DNA of 64,000 nt from Bacteroidota bacterium (GTDB lineage: Bacteria > Bacteroidota > Bacteroidia > B-17B0 > Aurantibacillaceae), in the NCBI GenBank assembly GCA_020162035.1, contig JAIUNM010000001.1, positions 186,001 to 250,000 on the forward strand. Direction: 5' to 3'. Numbering within the stretch: the first letter of the stretch is position 1; the number at the start of each line of letters is the position of its first letter. Both the position numbers and the translations under genes were made by a program. The notes under the pieces are model-generated. The model was not told the origin of the DNA, searched no databases, and saw nothing but the letters and a program-made list of their open reading frames with translations. Positions 48,296 to 57,498 of the stretch are shown in pieces.

Positions 48296-49834
48296 TTATT
48301 GCATTTTACTTAAATGACTAATGAGTTGGTTGAAGTTTCTCCTTACTTCACCTTGAGTTTTTGCACCTGAACTTTTAGCGATTACCTCAGATAAACCAAA
48401 GGCCGCAGCGAAACGTAATATCGGTTCAATTTTATTGGTATCTGTCCCCGCAAATTGAACCATGAAAGGATGCGTTAAGGATAAGCGAATGCCAATGTTT
48501 CTAACAGAAGCATCTGTTGAGTTTTGGTTGACAAGATGGTCACCAACTTCAATCAACTCATTCAGGGATGGGTCAAATGAAAGTTCTATTGAAATTTTCC
48601 AAGTTATTTTATTGAATCTAACTTCAAATTCTCGTTGTATGGTTTTGTCTGTTTTAACCAGTTCCTCCGCTTCCGCTGCAACAACCTGAGATTCCTGAAC
48701 TTCCTTGATGGCTTGCGGTGCTTTTTCTTTTAAGTCATCGACAGTTTCATCGAGGGCTTTCTGTGCAGCTTTATATTCTTTTTCGGTTGCACGAACACGA
48801 TACTCTTCCGCTTGTTGTAATAAAGGAAATTCCTTTGTGCTTAAATCATGTCGCAACAATTGTAGGAAGATTTCCAAATTTTCATCCCACTGAATACCCT
48901 TTTTAGTGAAACTAACTTCAAAACCATCTAAGTGTAATTCGCCGAAAACCCTTTGATACCTGAAACTATTGGGGTTTCCAAAAATATATTCCGGCCTGAA
49001 TCCGTTATCAAAACTTCCTTCAATCACACGACCTCTTCTGAATAAAGCAAAGCCCGCTTCTTGTGTAGAACCTTTCTCTCTAATTGCAGCAAAGCCTTTT
49101 ACACTCATTCCATTGCCCAAGTCGAAGTCAATTTCCTTTCTCCATAAAACAGGAGTTCCTTTAAGGTCATCATATCTTGCAACATTCAGGATTTTTGGTT
49201 CTTCGTAACTCAATACATCCGTTCCAAGTTTGATTTCAATAATACCGTTGCGAAGGAAATCTCTGTATATGCTTCTCAAGTGATCCTTTACTTTTCCGAT
49301 GCCCTTTCTTCTTGGTATTTTATTTACGTCAATTAATTCTATGATAGTATAATGATGCTTCTTATTCGCTGCCTTCTTCTCAACTTCCAACTCTTCCATG
49401 TTGTCAGAAAAAATCTTCTTCATATCAAAATGAACAACTTTTTCCTGTTCTTCTCCTAACGCTTTTGTTCTTACAGTCCAGTTATCGGAGTACCAACAAG
49501 CAGCCGATTTCATTCCCATTCCGAATTCAGACAAGCCTGTGTTATCAGGTGGTATTTCAGCGGCACGAAACGCCCTTCCGAAATCTGCTTCATGAATTCC
49601 GGCAGCATTGTCCCTAATTACAATTTTATTTTCTGCTTCATTAATTTCGATTTGTATGCATAGCTTGTAATCTTTACCCTCTGCGGCCTTTAGTTCTTTT
49701 TCATATTTCAAATAACTTGCAATAGCATTATCGATGAACTCAGCCAATGCGAACCACATTTCATATTCTACATGCTTAAGAATAGAAAGCATGGTCACTT
49801 TAGGACGGATACTAACTTTTTCAGGCTGTTTCAT
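48296..49834 (-). CDS. MORC/MutL-like GHKL ATPase of the restriction system
   Basis: A 512-residue protein. GHKL motifs: N box FALAEFIDNAIAS (about 29-41), G1 VIRDNAAGIHE (about 71-81), G2 GLSEFGMGMKSAACWYS (about 98-114). An S5-like transducer region follows, then a coiled coil (about 330-375) and a C-terminal beta domain. Related proteins in restriction systems are thought to load on DNA and drive the helicase or nuclease. Overlaps the methylase gene by 14 bases. Confidence 0.9.
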   Translation of the reverse strand: MKQPEKVSIRPKVTMLSILKHVEYEMWFALAEFIDNAIASYLKYEKELKAAEGKDYKLCIQIEINEAENKIVIRDNAAGIHEADFGRAFRAAEIPPDNTGLSEFGMGMKSAACWYSDNWTVRTKALGEEQEKVVHFDMKKIFSDNMEELEVEKKAANKKHHYTIIELIDVNKIPRRKGIGKVKDHLRSIYRDFLRNGIIEIKLGTDVLSYEEPKILNVARYDDLKGTPVLWRKEIDFDLGNGMSVKGFAAIREKGSTQEAGFALFRRGRVIEGSFDNGFRPEYIFGNPNSFRYQRVFGELHLDGFEVSFTKKGIQWDENLEIFLQLLRHDLSTKEFPLLQQAEEYRVRATEKEYKAAQKALDETVDDLKEKAPQAIKEVQESQVVAAEAEELVKTDKTIQREFEVRFNKITWKISIELSFDPSLNELIEVGDHLVNQNSTDASVRNIGIRLSLTHPFMVQFAGTDTNKIEPILRFAAAFGLSEVIAKSSGAKTQGEVRRNFNQLISHLSKMQ

Positions 49835-51176
49835 ATACTCTTTTTAATTTGGATTTTGCCTTTGGATGTTTCTTTCCGTTAGTGGTTTGCTTTGGTTTAT
49901 CAATGATTAACTCTTGAGCAATCATCTTCACAATTTTTGAATTCACTGCATTTCCAAGTGCTTTAAAAGCAGCATTATCAAATTCGGGAAGTGTGATCCC
50001 CTCCATTGATTGCAGCCTTAATCCTTCTTCTCTTGTAATGTATCGCTTTTCCCATCCGATTATTGGGATTTGAGTGTTGGTACAAACTAAGGATGGGAAA
50101 AAGTCAACTTTCTTAACTCTTATACCGGAAGCCCTGAACTGAAGGATATAATTTTTCAATTTTCTTTCTCCATCTCCAACATTCCACTCTAACTTTTGCC
50201 AACTCTGCGAATCGTAATTAGAAATTTGTTTAACCACTTCCTTTACATATTTCTTATTCTCCTGATAGAACTTTCGGTTATTTGCGATATACCTTCTTTT
50301 CCAATCAGGAAACTCATCTTCAACTCTTGCGTAGCTTGGCAGTAGTTGAAACTGGTCTTCCTTAGATAAACCACTGAGTGAAACACCAAAATTGCCTCTG
50401 TATTCAGAAAGTTTATTAGCAGACATTTTAAACGGATACGTCTCCTCGTAAGGGTAGGTCGCTCCAAATTCCATGCTCCATATAGGGAAACCCGGAATCT
50501 TAACTTCTTTTGGTAAAGCGTCAATGAACTCCTGCCACAGTTTTAAGCACTCAATGTTTTTCTTTGGTAATTTTTTAGCGTGTGCAGGATGCTGATCGAT
50601 GAAATTGTAAACATCATTTTCACCCAAACCTGTTTTTAATTTGTCAATATTATCAAAATTAAAATGCTTGAGACCTTTAAGTGACCCGACAATAAAAATT
50701 CTTAATCTATGCTGTGGAACTCCAAAGTCATGTGGAGAATAATTCCTGTGATCCACTTCGTATCCCAACTTTTCAAGTTGCTTCTTCATGTAATTCCAGG
50801 TCTCCTCGTTATCATGCTTTGCAATGAAAGGTACGTTTTCAAGTATGAAATACTTAGGCTTTCTGTATTCAAGAATTTTTACAATGTCATCGAAGAGTGT
50901 ACCACGTTCCTTATCTTCACGGCCAAGTTGTTTTCCGGCTTTTGAGAATGGCTGGCACGGAAATCCCGCACATAAAATATCGTGTTTAGGGATTACATGA
51001 ATGACCTTGTTTGTAATCATTCTGATATCGCCTTCAGGTCTAATTCCCCAGTTGTCCTTATATATTTTTCCTAAGTTTGGATCGAGTTCACTTGCGAAAA
51101 CACATTCATGCCCCAACTCATGCAGCGCTTTATGAAAGCCGCCAATCCCTGCAAACAAATCTATGAATTTCAGCAT
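49821..51176 (-). CDS. DNA cytosine-5 methyltransferase of the MORC-type restriction system
   Basis: A 451-residue m5C methylase with all main motifs: I FIDLFAGIGGFHKAL (4-18), IV with the catalytic Cys in GFPCQPFSKAG (about 72-82), VI FILENVPFI (about 113), VIII QHRLRIFIVGS (about 155-165), IX/X GLRLQSMEGI and ALGNAVNSKIV near 400-425. The long variable region between VIII and IX sets the target sequence. First gene of the four-gene operon. Confidence 0.95.
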   Translation of the reverse strand: MLKFIDLFAGIGGFHKALHELGHECVFASELDPNLGKIYKDNWGIRPEGDIRMITNKVIHVIPKHDILCAGFPCQPFSKAGKQLGREDKERGTLFDDIVKILEYRKPKYFILENVPFIAKHDNEETWNYMKKQLEKLGYEVDHRNYSPHDFGVPQHRLRIFIVGSLKGLKHFNFDNIDKLKTGLGENDVYNFIDQHPAHAKKLPKKNIECLKLWQEFIDALPKEVKIPGFPIWSMEFGATYPYEETYPFKMSANKLSEYRGNFGVSLSGLSKEDQFQLLPSYARVEDEFPDWKRRYIANNRKFYQENKKYVKEVVKQISNYDSQSWQKLEWNVGDGERKLKNYILQFRASGIRVKKVDFFPSLVCTNTQIPIIGWEKRYITREEGLRLQSMEGITLPEFDNAAFKALGNAVNSKIVKMIAQELIIDKPKQTTNGKKHPKAKSKLKRVYETA

Positions 51177-51370
51177 ACAAAATTTTCTCAGTTTTAGTCG
51201 GGAAATATACGCAATTTAACCGAATGATTGTCAGGTTTTTAGCTCTTTTATTAGTTGAGTATTAAGAATCAATGTTTTAGAGAGATTGAGTTATTGTCAA
51301 AGGTTGTTCTCCCAATTTTCATTATGAAGAAACAAATGAAACCCTTAAAAAACAATAATTAATATTTTTG

Positions 51371-51380
51371 TACATTTGTA
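51371..51380 (+). promoter_or_regulatory. Cop-box-like palindrome before the metal-efflux cluster
   Basis: TACATTTGTA is exactly the TACAnnTGTA box bound by CopY/BlaI-type repressors, extended to TGTACA-TT-TGTACA. It also contains a perfect TAnnTTTG -7 box (51371-51378). The two uses may overlap. The first gene starts only 6 bases later, so the transcript might be nearly leaderless. No CopY gene is in the window. Confidence 0.5.
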
Positions 51381-51383
51381 CAG

Positions 51384-51689
51384 TTGAAAAGAGCATTTTA
51401 CATATTATTTTGTTTTTACTTTATTTCACTTGCAGTTATGCCATGCGGAGACAAGGATGATTGCAATGAATTGAAACACGAACAAACTTCTCAAAATTCC
51501 GGAGATCATCAGGATGAAGTTTGTACACCATTTTGTGTATGTTCTTGTTGCGCTACCCATTTTGTGGTTAAACCTTTTCAATCCATTCAAACTCAAATAG
51601 CAGTCATCAATACAGTTTACACCGTTCATCCTGAATCTGAAACTGCTTCTGCCGTTATTCCTATTTGGCAGCCTCCTAAACTCAGTTAA
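51384..51689 (+). CDS. DUF6660-like small Cys-rich exported protein
   Basis: A 101-residue protein starting at TTG: signal peptide (AFYILFCFYFISLAVMPCG), then Cys-rich stretches (GDKDDCNEL and VCTPFCVCSCCATHF, residues about 54-65) and a short C-terminal domain. Such proteins often precede CusA/CzcA operons and probably bind Cu or Zn in the periplasm. The small gap downstream (98 bases) contains a hairpin TTTCGG-TATT-CCGAAA. Confidence 0.7.
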   Translation: MKRAFYILFCFYFISLAVMPCGDKDDCNELKHEQTSQNSGDHQDEVCTPFCVCSCCATHFVVKPFQSIQTQIAVINTVYTVHPESETASAVIPIWQPPKLS

Positions 51690-51787
51690 TGAATTAATGA
51701 ATTTTCGGTATTCCGAAACTTCACCTGTTTCGGTATGCAAATCTGCATGCTGAAATTCCTTTTTATTCATTCATTAAACTGATAGAA

Positions 51788-54700
51788 ATGTTAGATAAAA
51801 TAATTGCATTCAGCATAAAAAATAAATTCATCATTGGCTTGATGACTCTCGCCCTTATAATTTGGGGAACGTGGAGCGCATCAAAACTTCCGATTGATGC
51901 AGTACCTGACATCACCAACAATCAGGTACAGATTATTACAGTCTGCCCAACTTTAGCGGGGCAAGAAGTAGAACAGTTAGTAACTTATCCAATCGAAAGA
52001 ACAATTTCCAATTTACCCGATTTGGTAGAATTGCGAAGTATCTCACGCTTTGGGCTTTCGGTAATTACCGTTGTTTTTGACGATAAAGTGGATGTTTACT
52101 TTGCTCGTCAAATCATTAACGAACGCTTAAAGGAAGCTGAATCCAAAATCCCAAAAGGTGTTGGTACACCTGAATTAGCTCCTGTAAGTACAGGTTTAGG
52201 CGAAGTATACCAATACATTATTCACCCGACAAAAGGAAGTGAGAATAAATACACGGCGATGGATCTGAGAACCATGCAAGACTGGATAGTAGCACGCCAA
52301 CTCTATGGAACACCCGGTATTGCCGAAGTAAATAGTTTCGGGGGGCAACTAAAACAATATGAGGTAGCCATTAATCCTGACAAATTATTGGCAATGAGTG
52401 TGACTATCACTGATATTTTCACCGCCTTAGAGAAGAATAATGAAAATACAGGAGGTGCTTACATCGACAAAAAACCAAATGCCTATTTTATTCGTGGAAT
52501 TGGATTGGTTAGCTCATTTGATGACATAAAAAATATTGTTGTCAAGAATAATCCTAACGGCATACCGATTTTAATTAAGGACGTTGCTGAAGTGCGATTA
52601 GGAAGTGCCGTAAGATATGGTGCAATGACATACAACGGAGAAAAGGATGTTGTTGGTGGCGTTATTATGATGTTAAAAGGTGCTAATAGTGCCGAAGTGG
52701 TTAATCGAATTAAAGAGAAATTACCAACCATTCAAAAATCATTACCTAAAGATGTTATTATAGAACCCTACTTAGATAGAAGAGATTTAGTAGAACGTGC
52801 CATATCAACCGTTGAAAAAAATCTAATTGAAGGAGCGTTGATCGTAATCTTTGTTTTGGTTCTTTTTTTAGGGAATTTCAGAGCGGGATTAATAGTTGCT
52901 TCCGCCATTCCATTAGCCATGCTGTTTGCATTAGCGTTAATGAATGTTTTTGGCGTAAGTGCTAACCTGATGAGTTTAGGTGCAATTGACTTTGGATTAA
53001 TTGTAGATGGTGCGGTTATTATTGTTGAAGCGACCATGCACCATTTAGCGATCAGAAAAACAATCAGCAAATTAACTCAAACTGAAATGGACGATGAAGT
53101 TTTTCAATCTGCCTCTAAAATAAGAAGTAGCGCAGCATTTGGAGAAATCATTATCCTCATCGTTTATATTCCAATTCTTACTCTTATTGGTATTGAAGGA
53201 AAAATGTTTAGGCCGATGGCGCAGACAGTAGGCTTTGCGATTTTCGGCGCATTGATACTTTCATTAACCTATATTCCAATGATGTGTGCTTTGTTCTTGC
53301 CTAAAAAACTTTCTCATAAAGAAAACTTTAGTGATAAGATGATGAATTTCTTTCACCGCTTTTATTCACCAATGCTTAATAAGGCTTTGAAATATAAAAA
53401 GGCATTTGTTGGAATTACCGTTGGTTTATTTGTAATAGCGGCAGTTATCTTTTCAAGAATGGGTGGTGAGTTTATTCCAACTCTAACTGAAGGCGACTTT
53501 GCCTTTCATTGCATTTTACCTCAAGGGACTTCGTTGTCGCAAAGTATTGAAACCAGTATGCAAGCTATGCGATTGATAAAGGAGTTTGAAGAAGTTAAAA
53601 TGGTGGTAGGAAAAACGGGAGCCGCTGAAGTACCAACAGATCCAATGCCTCCTGAAGCCACAGATATGATGATTATTTTAAAGCCACAGAAAGAATGGAA
53701 AAGAGATATTTCCTATGATGAACTCGCTGATGAAATAACTGAAAAACTGGAAGCAATACCGGGTGTTTTTTTTGAAAAAAATCAACCTATTCAAATGCGC
53801 TTTAATGAATTGATGACAGGTATCCGACAAGATGTAGCTGTAAAAATATTTGGGGAAGATTTAGATTCACTATTGAACTATGCTAACAAAGTTAGTTCTG
53901 TTATACAAAGTGTTGAAGGCGCAACTGAACCAATGGTAGAAAGAGTTGAGGGTTTACCGCAAGTTGTGATCCGCTACAACAGAGCGCAAATTGCAAACTA
54001 TGGATTGAATATTGAAGATATAAACCATTTAGTAAGTACAGCCTTTGCAGGAGGTAATGCCGGTGTTGTATTTGAAAATGAACGCAGGTTTGATTTGGTC
54101 GTGCGTTTAGATAGCGCTCACAGAGGAAATATTGACGATGTAAGTCGTTTATACATACCGGCAAGCAATGGAGCACAGATTCCGCTTTCGCAAGTTGCAG
54201 ACATTAAAATGGAACTTGGTCCAGCTCAAATCAGTCGTGAAGGAGGTAAACGAAGAATTGTTGTTGGCTTCAACGTAAAAGGAAGGGATGTAGCAAGTGT
54301 TGTAAAGGATATTCAGGCAAAATTGGTTGACGTTAAGCTACCTGAAGGATATTACTATACTTATGGAGGTACATTTGAAAATTTGCAGGCGGCATCGAAC
54401 CGATTAATGATTGCTGTACCTGTTGCATTGGCATTAATCTTTATGTTACTCTATTTTACATTTAAATCTATAAAACAAGCTACCTTAATTTTTACAGCTA
54501 TACCAATGAGTGCGATTGGAGGAGTTTTTGCTCTTATATTAAGAGATATGCCATTCAGTATTTCAGCAGGTATAGGCTTTATTGCTTTATTTGGTGTAGC
54601 GGTACTAAATGGAATTGTTTTGATAGGAACATTCAATCAACTCGAGAAAGATGGTGTAACTGATATCATTGAAAGAATTAAGCAAGGAACAAAAGATCGT

Positions 54701-56131
54701 TTACGTCCGGTTCTAATGACTGCAACGGTTGCTTCACTCGGTTTCTTCCCGATGGCATTATCACATGGTGCAGGCGCAGAAGTCCAAAAACCATTGGCTA
54801 CTGTGGTTATCGGAGGATTAGCAACAGCTACTTTTTTAACTCTGTTTGTACTTCCATTATTGTACTACTTCTTTTCAACTAAAAGCAAAATGAAAATAAA
54901 CTCAACTATTGTGATACTGGCAATTAGCTTGTTCGCAGCTCAGAATGCAACCGCACAAACTAAATCATTAAGTGCGGATGATGCAGTTGCAACAGCCTTA
55001 AAAAGCAATTTAAAAATTCAATCGCAACAATTCAATGTTGAATCTTCGCAAAGTTTAAAGAAATCAGTTTTTGAGCTCCCTAAAACTTCTGCTAATATTC
55101 AGTACGGTCAGTATAACAGTATTAATCAGGATTTGGGCTTCAACGTTTCACAAAGTATTCCTTTTCCAACATATTACTCTGCAAAAGCAAATTTATATAA
55201 TGCTCAATTAAAAGGCTCTCAATTTCAACAACAGGCATCAATAAATGAAGTTAAAGCGCAAGTATTAATGTTGTATTATCATCTGCAATACTTGGAGCAA
55301 AATAAATTACAGTTACAAGAACTGGATAGTGCTTATTCGGATTTTGTAAAAGTTTCAGACTTAAGATATAAAACAGGAGAAACAAATTTGCTTGAGAAAA
55401 CCACTGCGGAAACCAAGCAAGGTCAGGTGCGCTTACAACTTCAGCAAAATGAAACCGAGTTAAAAAGTGCCTACTCCACTTTAAAAGCCCTTATGAATAC
55501 CAAGGAGGATTTTGTGGTCAATAAAACACCAACCGATCCCCTTGTAATTTCAGGCACAATAGATACGTCTCTTGTATCTAATAATCCAACACTTAAGGTT
55601 CTTTATCAACAAGCGGTAATTGCTGAAAAAAACAAAAAACTTGAGGCTGCACAATTGTTGCCTGATTTGTCAATTGGCTATTTTAATCAGTCATTAACCG
55701 GAGTACAAACCATAAACGGCCAAGATGTATATTTTGACAGAAGTAAAAGATTTACGGGAATTAATGCAGGCATTAGTATTCCGTTAACTTTCTTTAGTAG
55801 CACTGCGAAAGTTAAATCTTTAAACTATCAAAAATTGGCAATTGAAAAAGAAGCGGAGAATGAAAAGATGATTTTACAATCTCAATTGCAGAATGCATTT
55901 CAGCAGTACAATCAAGCAGTTGTACAATTCAATTATTTTAAGACAGTTGCCTTGCCTAATGCAAATACTATCATAGGCACAGCAAAAACTTCATTTAACA
56001 GTGGAGCAATTGGTTACATTGAATATTTGCAAGCTCTGCAAACGTTCACTGAGATCCAATTAGGTTTTCAGCAAACGGTTAATCAGGTTAATCAGGAAGT
56101 TATTAATATCAATTATTTAATCAATAAATAA
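51788..56131 (+). CDS. CusA/CzcA-type heavy-metal RND efflux pump fused to a TolC-like outer-membrane domain
   Basis: A 1447-residue protein. The first ~1035 residues are an HME-type RND pump: twelve membrane segments, TAGQEVEQLVTYPIER-like porter motifs near 58, the DFGLIVDGAVIIVEA motif of helix 4 (about 399-413) that carries the proton-relay Asp and Glu, and a second half repeating the plan. After YYFFSTKSKMK an internal signal-like segment ending QNATAQ begins a ~400-residue TolC/CzcC-type outer-membrane factor. Fusion of pump and outer-membrane channel is a Bacteroidota habit. Exports Cu, Ag, Zn, Co or Cd; the ion cannot be told. Confidence 0.93.
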   Translation: MLDKIIAFSIKNKFIIGLMTLALIIWGTWSASKLPIDAVPDITNNQVQIITVCPTLAGQEVEQLVTYPIERTISNLPDLVELRSISRFGLSVITVVFDDKVDVYFARQIINERLKEAESKIPKGVGTPELAPVSTGLGEVYQYIIHPTKGSENKYTAMDLRTMQDWIVARQLYGTPGIAEVNSFGGQLKQYEVAINPDKLLAMSVTITDIFTALEKNNENTGGAYIDKKPNAYFIRGIGLVSSFDDIKNIVVKNNPNGIPILIKDVAEVRLGSAVRYGAMTYNGEKDVVGGVIMMLKGANSAEVVNRIKEKLPTIQKSLPKDVIIEPYLDRRDLVERAISTVEKNLIEGALIVIFVLVLFLGNFRAGLIVASAIPLAMLFALALMNVFGVSANLMSLGAIDFGLIVDGAVIIVEATMHHLAIRKTISKLTQTEMDDEVFQSASKIRSSAAFGEIIILIVYIPILTLIGIEGKMFRPMAQTVGFAIFGALILSLTYIPMMCALFLPKKLSHKENFSDKMMNFFHRFYSPMLNKALKYKKAFVGITVGLFVIAAVIFSRMGGEFIPTLTEGDFAFHCILPQGTSLSQSIETSMQAMRLIKEFEEVKMVVGKTGAAEVPTDPMPPEATDMMIILKPQKEWKRDISYDELADEITEKLEAIPGVFFEKNQPIQMRFNELMTGIRQDVAVKIFGEDLDSLLNYANKVSSVIQSVEGATEPMVERVEGLPQVVIRYNRAQIANYGLNIEDINHLVSTAFAGGNAGVVFENERRFDLVVRLDSAHRGNIDDVSRLYIPASNGAQIPLSQVADIKMELGPAQISREGGKRRIVVGFNVKGRDVASVVKDIQAKLVDVKLPEGYYYTYGGTFENLQAASNRLMIAVPVALALIFMLLYFTFKSIKQATLIFTAIPMSAIGGVFALILRDMPFSISAGIGFIALFGVAVLNGIVLIGTFNQLEKDGVTDIIERIKQGTKDRLRPVLMTATVASLGFFPMALSHGAGAEVQKPLATVVIGGLATATFLTLFVLPLLYYFFSTKSKMKINSTIVILAISLFAAQNATAQTKSLSADDAVATALKSNLKIQSQQFNVESSQSLKKSVFELPKTSANIQYGQYNSINQDLGFNVSQSIPFPTYYSAKANLYNAQLKGSQFQQQASINEVKAQVLMLYYHLQYLEQNKLQLQELDSAYSDFVKVSDLRYKTGETNLLEKTTAETKQGQVRLQLQQNETELKSAYSTLKALMNTKEDFVVNKTPTDPLVISGTIDTSLVSNNPTLKVLYQQAVIAEKNKKLEAAQLLPDLSIGYFNQSLTGVQTINGQDVYFDRSKRFTGINAGISIPLTFFSSTAKVKSLNYQKLAIEKEAENEKMILQSQLQNAFQQYNQAVVQFNYFKTVALPNANTIIGTAKTSFNSGAIGYIEYLQALQTFTEIQLGFQQTVNQVNQEVININYLINK

Positions 56132-56142
56132 AACTACATACA

Positions 56143-57408
56143 ATGAAAAACATATTAATCATCATAGCACTTTTTGCAATATTATTTTTCACACCTTCTT
56201 GTGGAAATAAAAGTGCTTCCAAAGAAGAACATACAGAAGAAGGTAATCATGAAGAGCATGAAAACAGCAACACTACTTCCTTAACGGCGGAGCAAGTAAA
56301 GTCAATAAAGTTAGAATTTGGAAAAATTGAAAAGAAACAACTTACAGCTTCATTAAAGGCAAATGGTATCTTAAATGTACCCAATCAAAATAAAGCAACT
56401 ATAACCGCACTGATGGGAGGTGTTGTAAAATCCATTCTTGTTCAATCAGGAAATAATGTAAATAAAGGACAAGTTATTGCTACTATTGCCAATACCTCAT
56501 TTATCACCATGCAGGAAGAGTTTTTAAGTACTTCGTCTAAACTTGCGCTTGCCGAAATTGAATATAAACGTCAGCAGGAATTACAGGCAGGTAACGCCAC
56601 GGCACTCAAAACATTACAAATTACTGAAGCCGAAGTAAAATCCCTTAAAGCAAGAAAAGCAAGTTTACAGAAGCAATTAGAATTAGTTGGTATTAATCCT
56701 GCTGCTTTAACAAGCGAAAATATTCAAACGGTAATTAATATAACAAGTCCCATTTCAGGTGCTGTAAGTACATTATCAGTTAATATCGGTACTTATGTAG
56801 ACGCAAATAATGCTATTGCAGAGGTAATTGATAATAGCCAAATTCACCTTGATCTATTTATTTATGAAAGAGATTTAGGAAAATTAAAGGAAGGTCAAAC
56901 CATTCACTTTACCTTAACAAATAATCCAGGAAAAGAATACGATGCTAAGGTTTATGCCATCAGCAATACGTTTGAGCAAAATACTAAAGCCGTTGCTGTA
57001 CACGCTATGGTTGAAGGCGACAAGACAGGATTGATAAACGGAATGAGTATTACAGCTATTGTAAGCTTGGAAAATGCAACGGTGGATGCTGTTCCAACGG
57101 AAGCAATTGTAAATTATCAAGGACAAGATTACATTTTTGTAGTGACTGATCCGCATAATGAAAGTGAACATCATGACGAAAAGGACGGAGACCATCACGA
57201 TGAAAATGGACATTCCCATAATGAATCTGTTAAGGTTCCTGAAGGTGAATTAACCTTTGAACGTATTCCAGTTAGAAAGGGAACCACCGATGTAGGTTAT
57301 AGCGAGGTGACCATTTTAAGAGATATTCACCCTGACGCAAAAATTGCAACTAAAGGATCTTTTTTTATTCTTGCAAAAATGACTAATTCGGGTGAACACG
57401 AACATTAA
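56143..57408 (+). CDS. Periplasmic adaptor (membrane-fusion) subunit of the metal efflux pump
   Basis: A 421-residue lipoprotein (signal ending FTPSC, Cys 20). After a His/Glu-rich start (EEHTEEGNHEEHENSN) come the CusB/CzcB features: a barrel-sandwich lipoyl half (GGVVKSILVQSGNNVNKGQVIATI, about 96-119), a coiled-coil hairpin (about 130-185) and a beta-barrel domain. A His-rich insert (SEHHDEKDGDHHDENGHSH, about 344) and the EHEH end suggest zinc or copper binding. It lies 11 bases after the pump gene. Confidence 0.9.
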   Translation: MKNILIIIALFAILFFTPSCGNKSASKEEHTEEGNHEEHENSNTTSLTAEQVKSIKLEFGKIEKKQLTASLKANGILNVPNQNKATITALMGGVVKSILVQSGNNVNKGQVIATIANTSFITMQEEFLSTSSKLALAEIEYKRQQELQAGNATALKTLQITEAEVKSLKARKASLQKQLELVGINPAALTSENIQTVINITSPISGAVSTLSVNIGTYVDANNAIAEVIDNSQIHLDLFIYERDLGKLKEGQTIHFTLTNNPGKEYDAKVYAISNTFEQNTKAVAVHAMVEGDKTGLINGMSITAIVSLENATVDAVPTEAIVNYQGQDYIFVVTDPHNESEHHDEKDGDHHDENGHSHNESVKVPEGELTFERIPVRKGTTDVGYSEVTILRDIHPDAKIATKGSFFILAKMTNSGEHEH

Positions 57409-57498
57409 TATTATGGCAGAGACTTGGTACCTTTTAAGTTTGATAAAAATTTTTTCATAGCCAGGTTCTCTTGCCCGCCAAATTAAAAAGACGAAATA

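Noticed and set aside
57409..57498. TAAGTTTG (57435-57442) as promoter of the P-type ATPase gene
   Set aside because: The -7 box is perfect, but the only TTG upstream is 8 bases away instead of about 19, so the promoter is not convincing.
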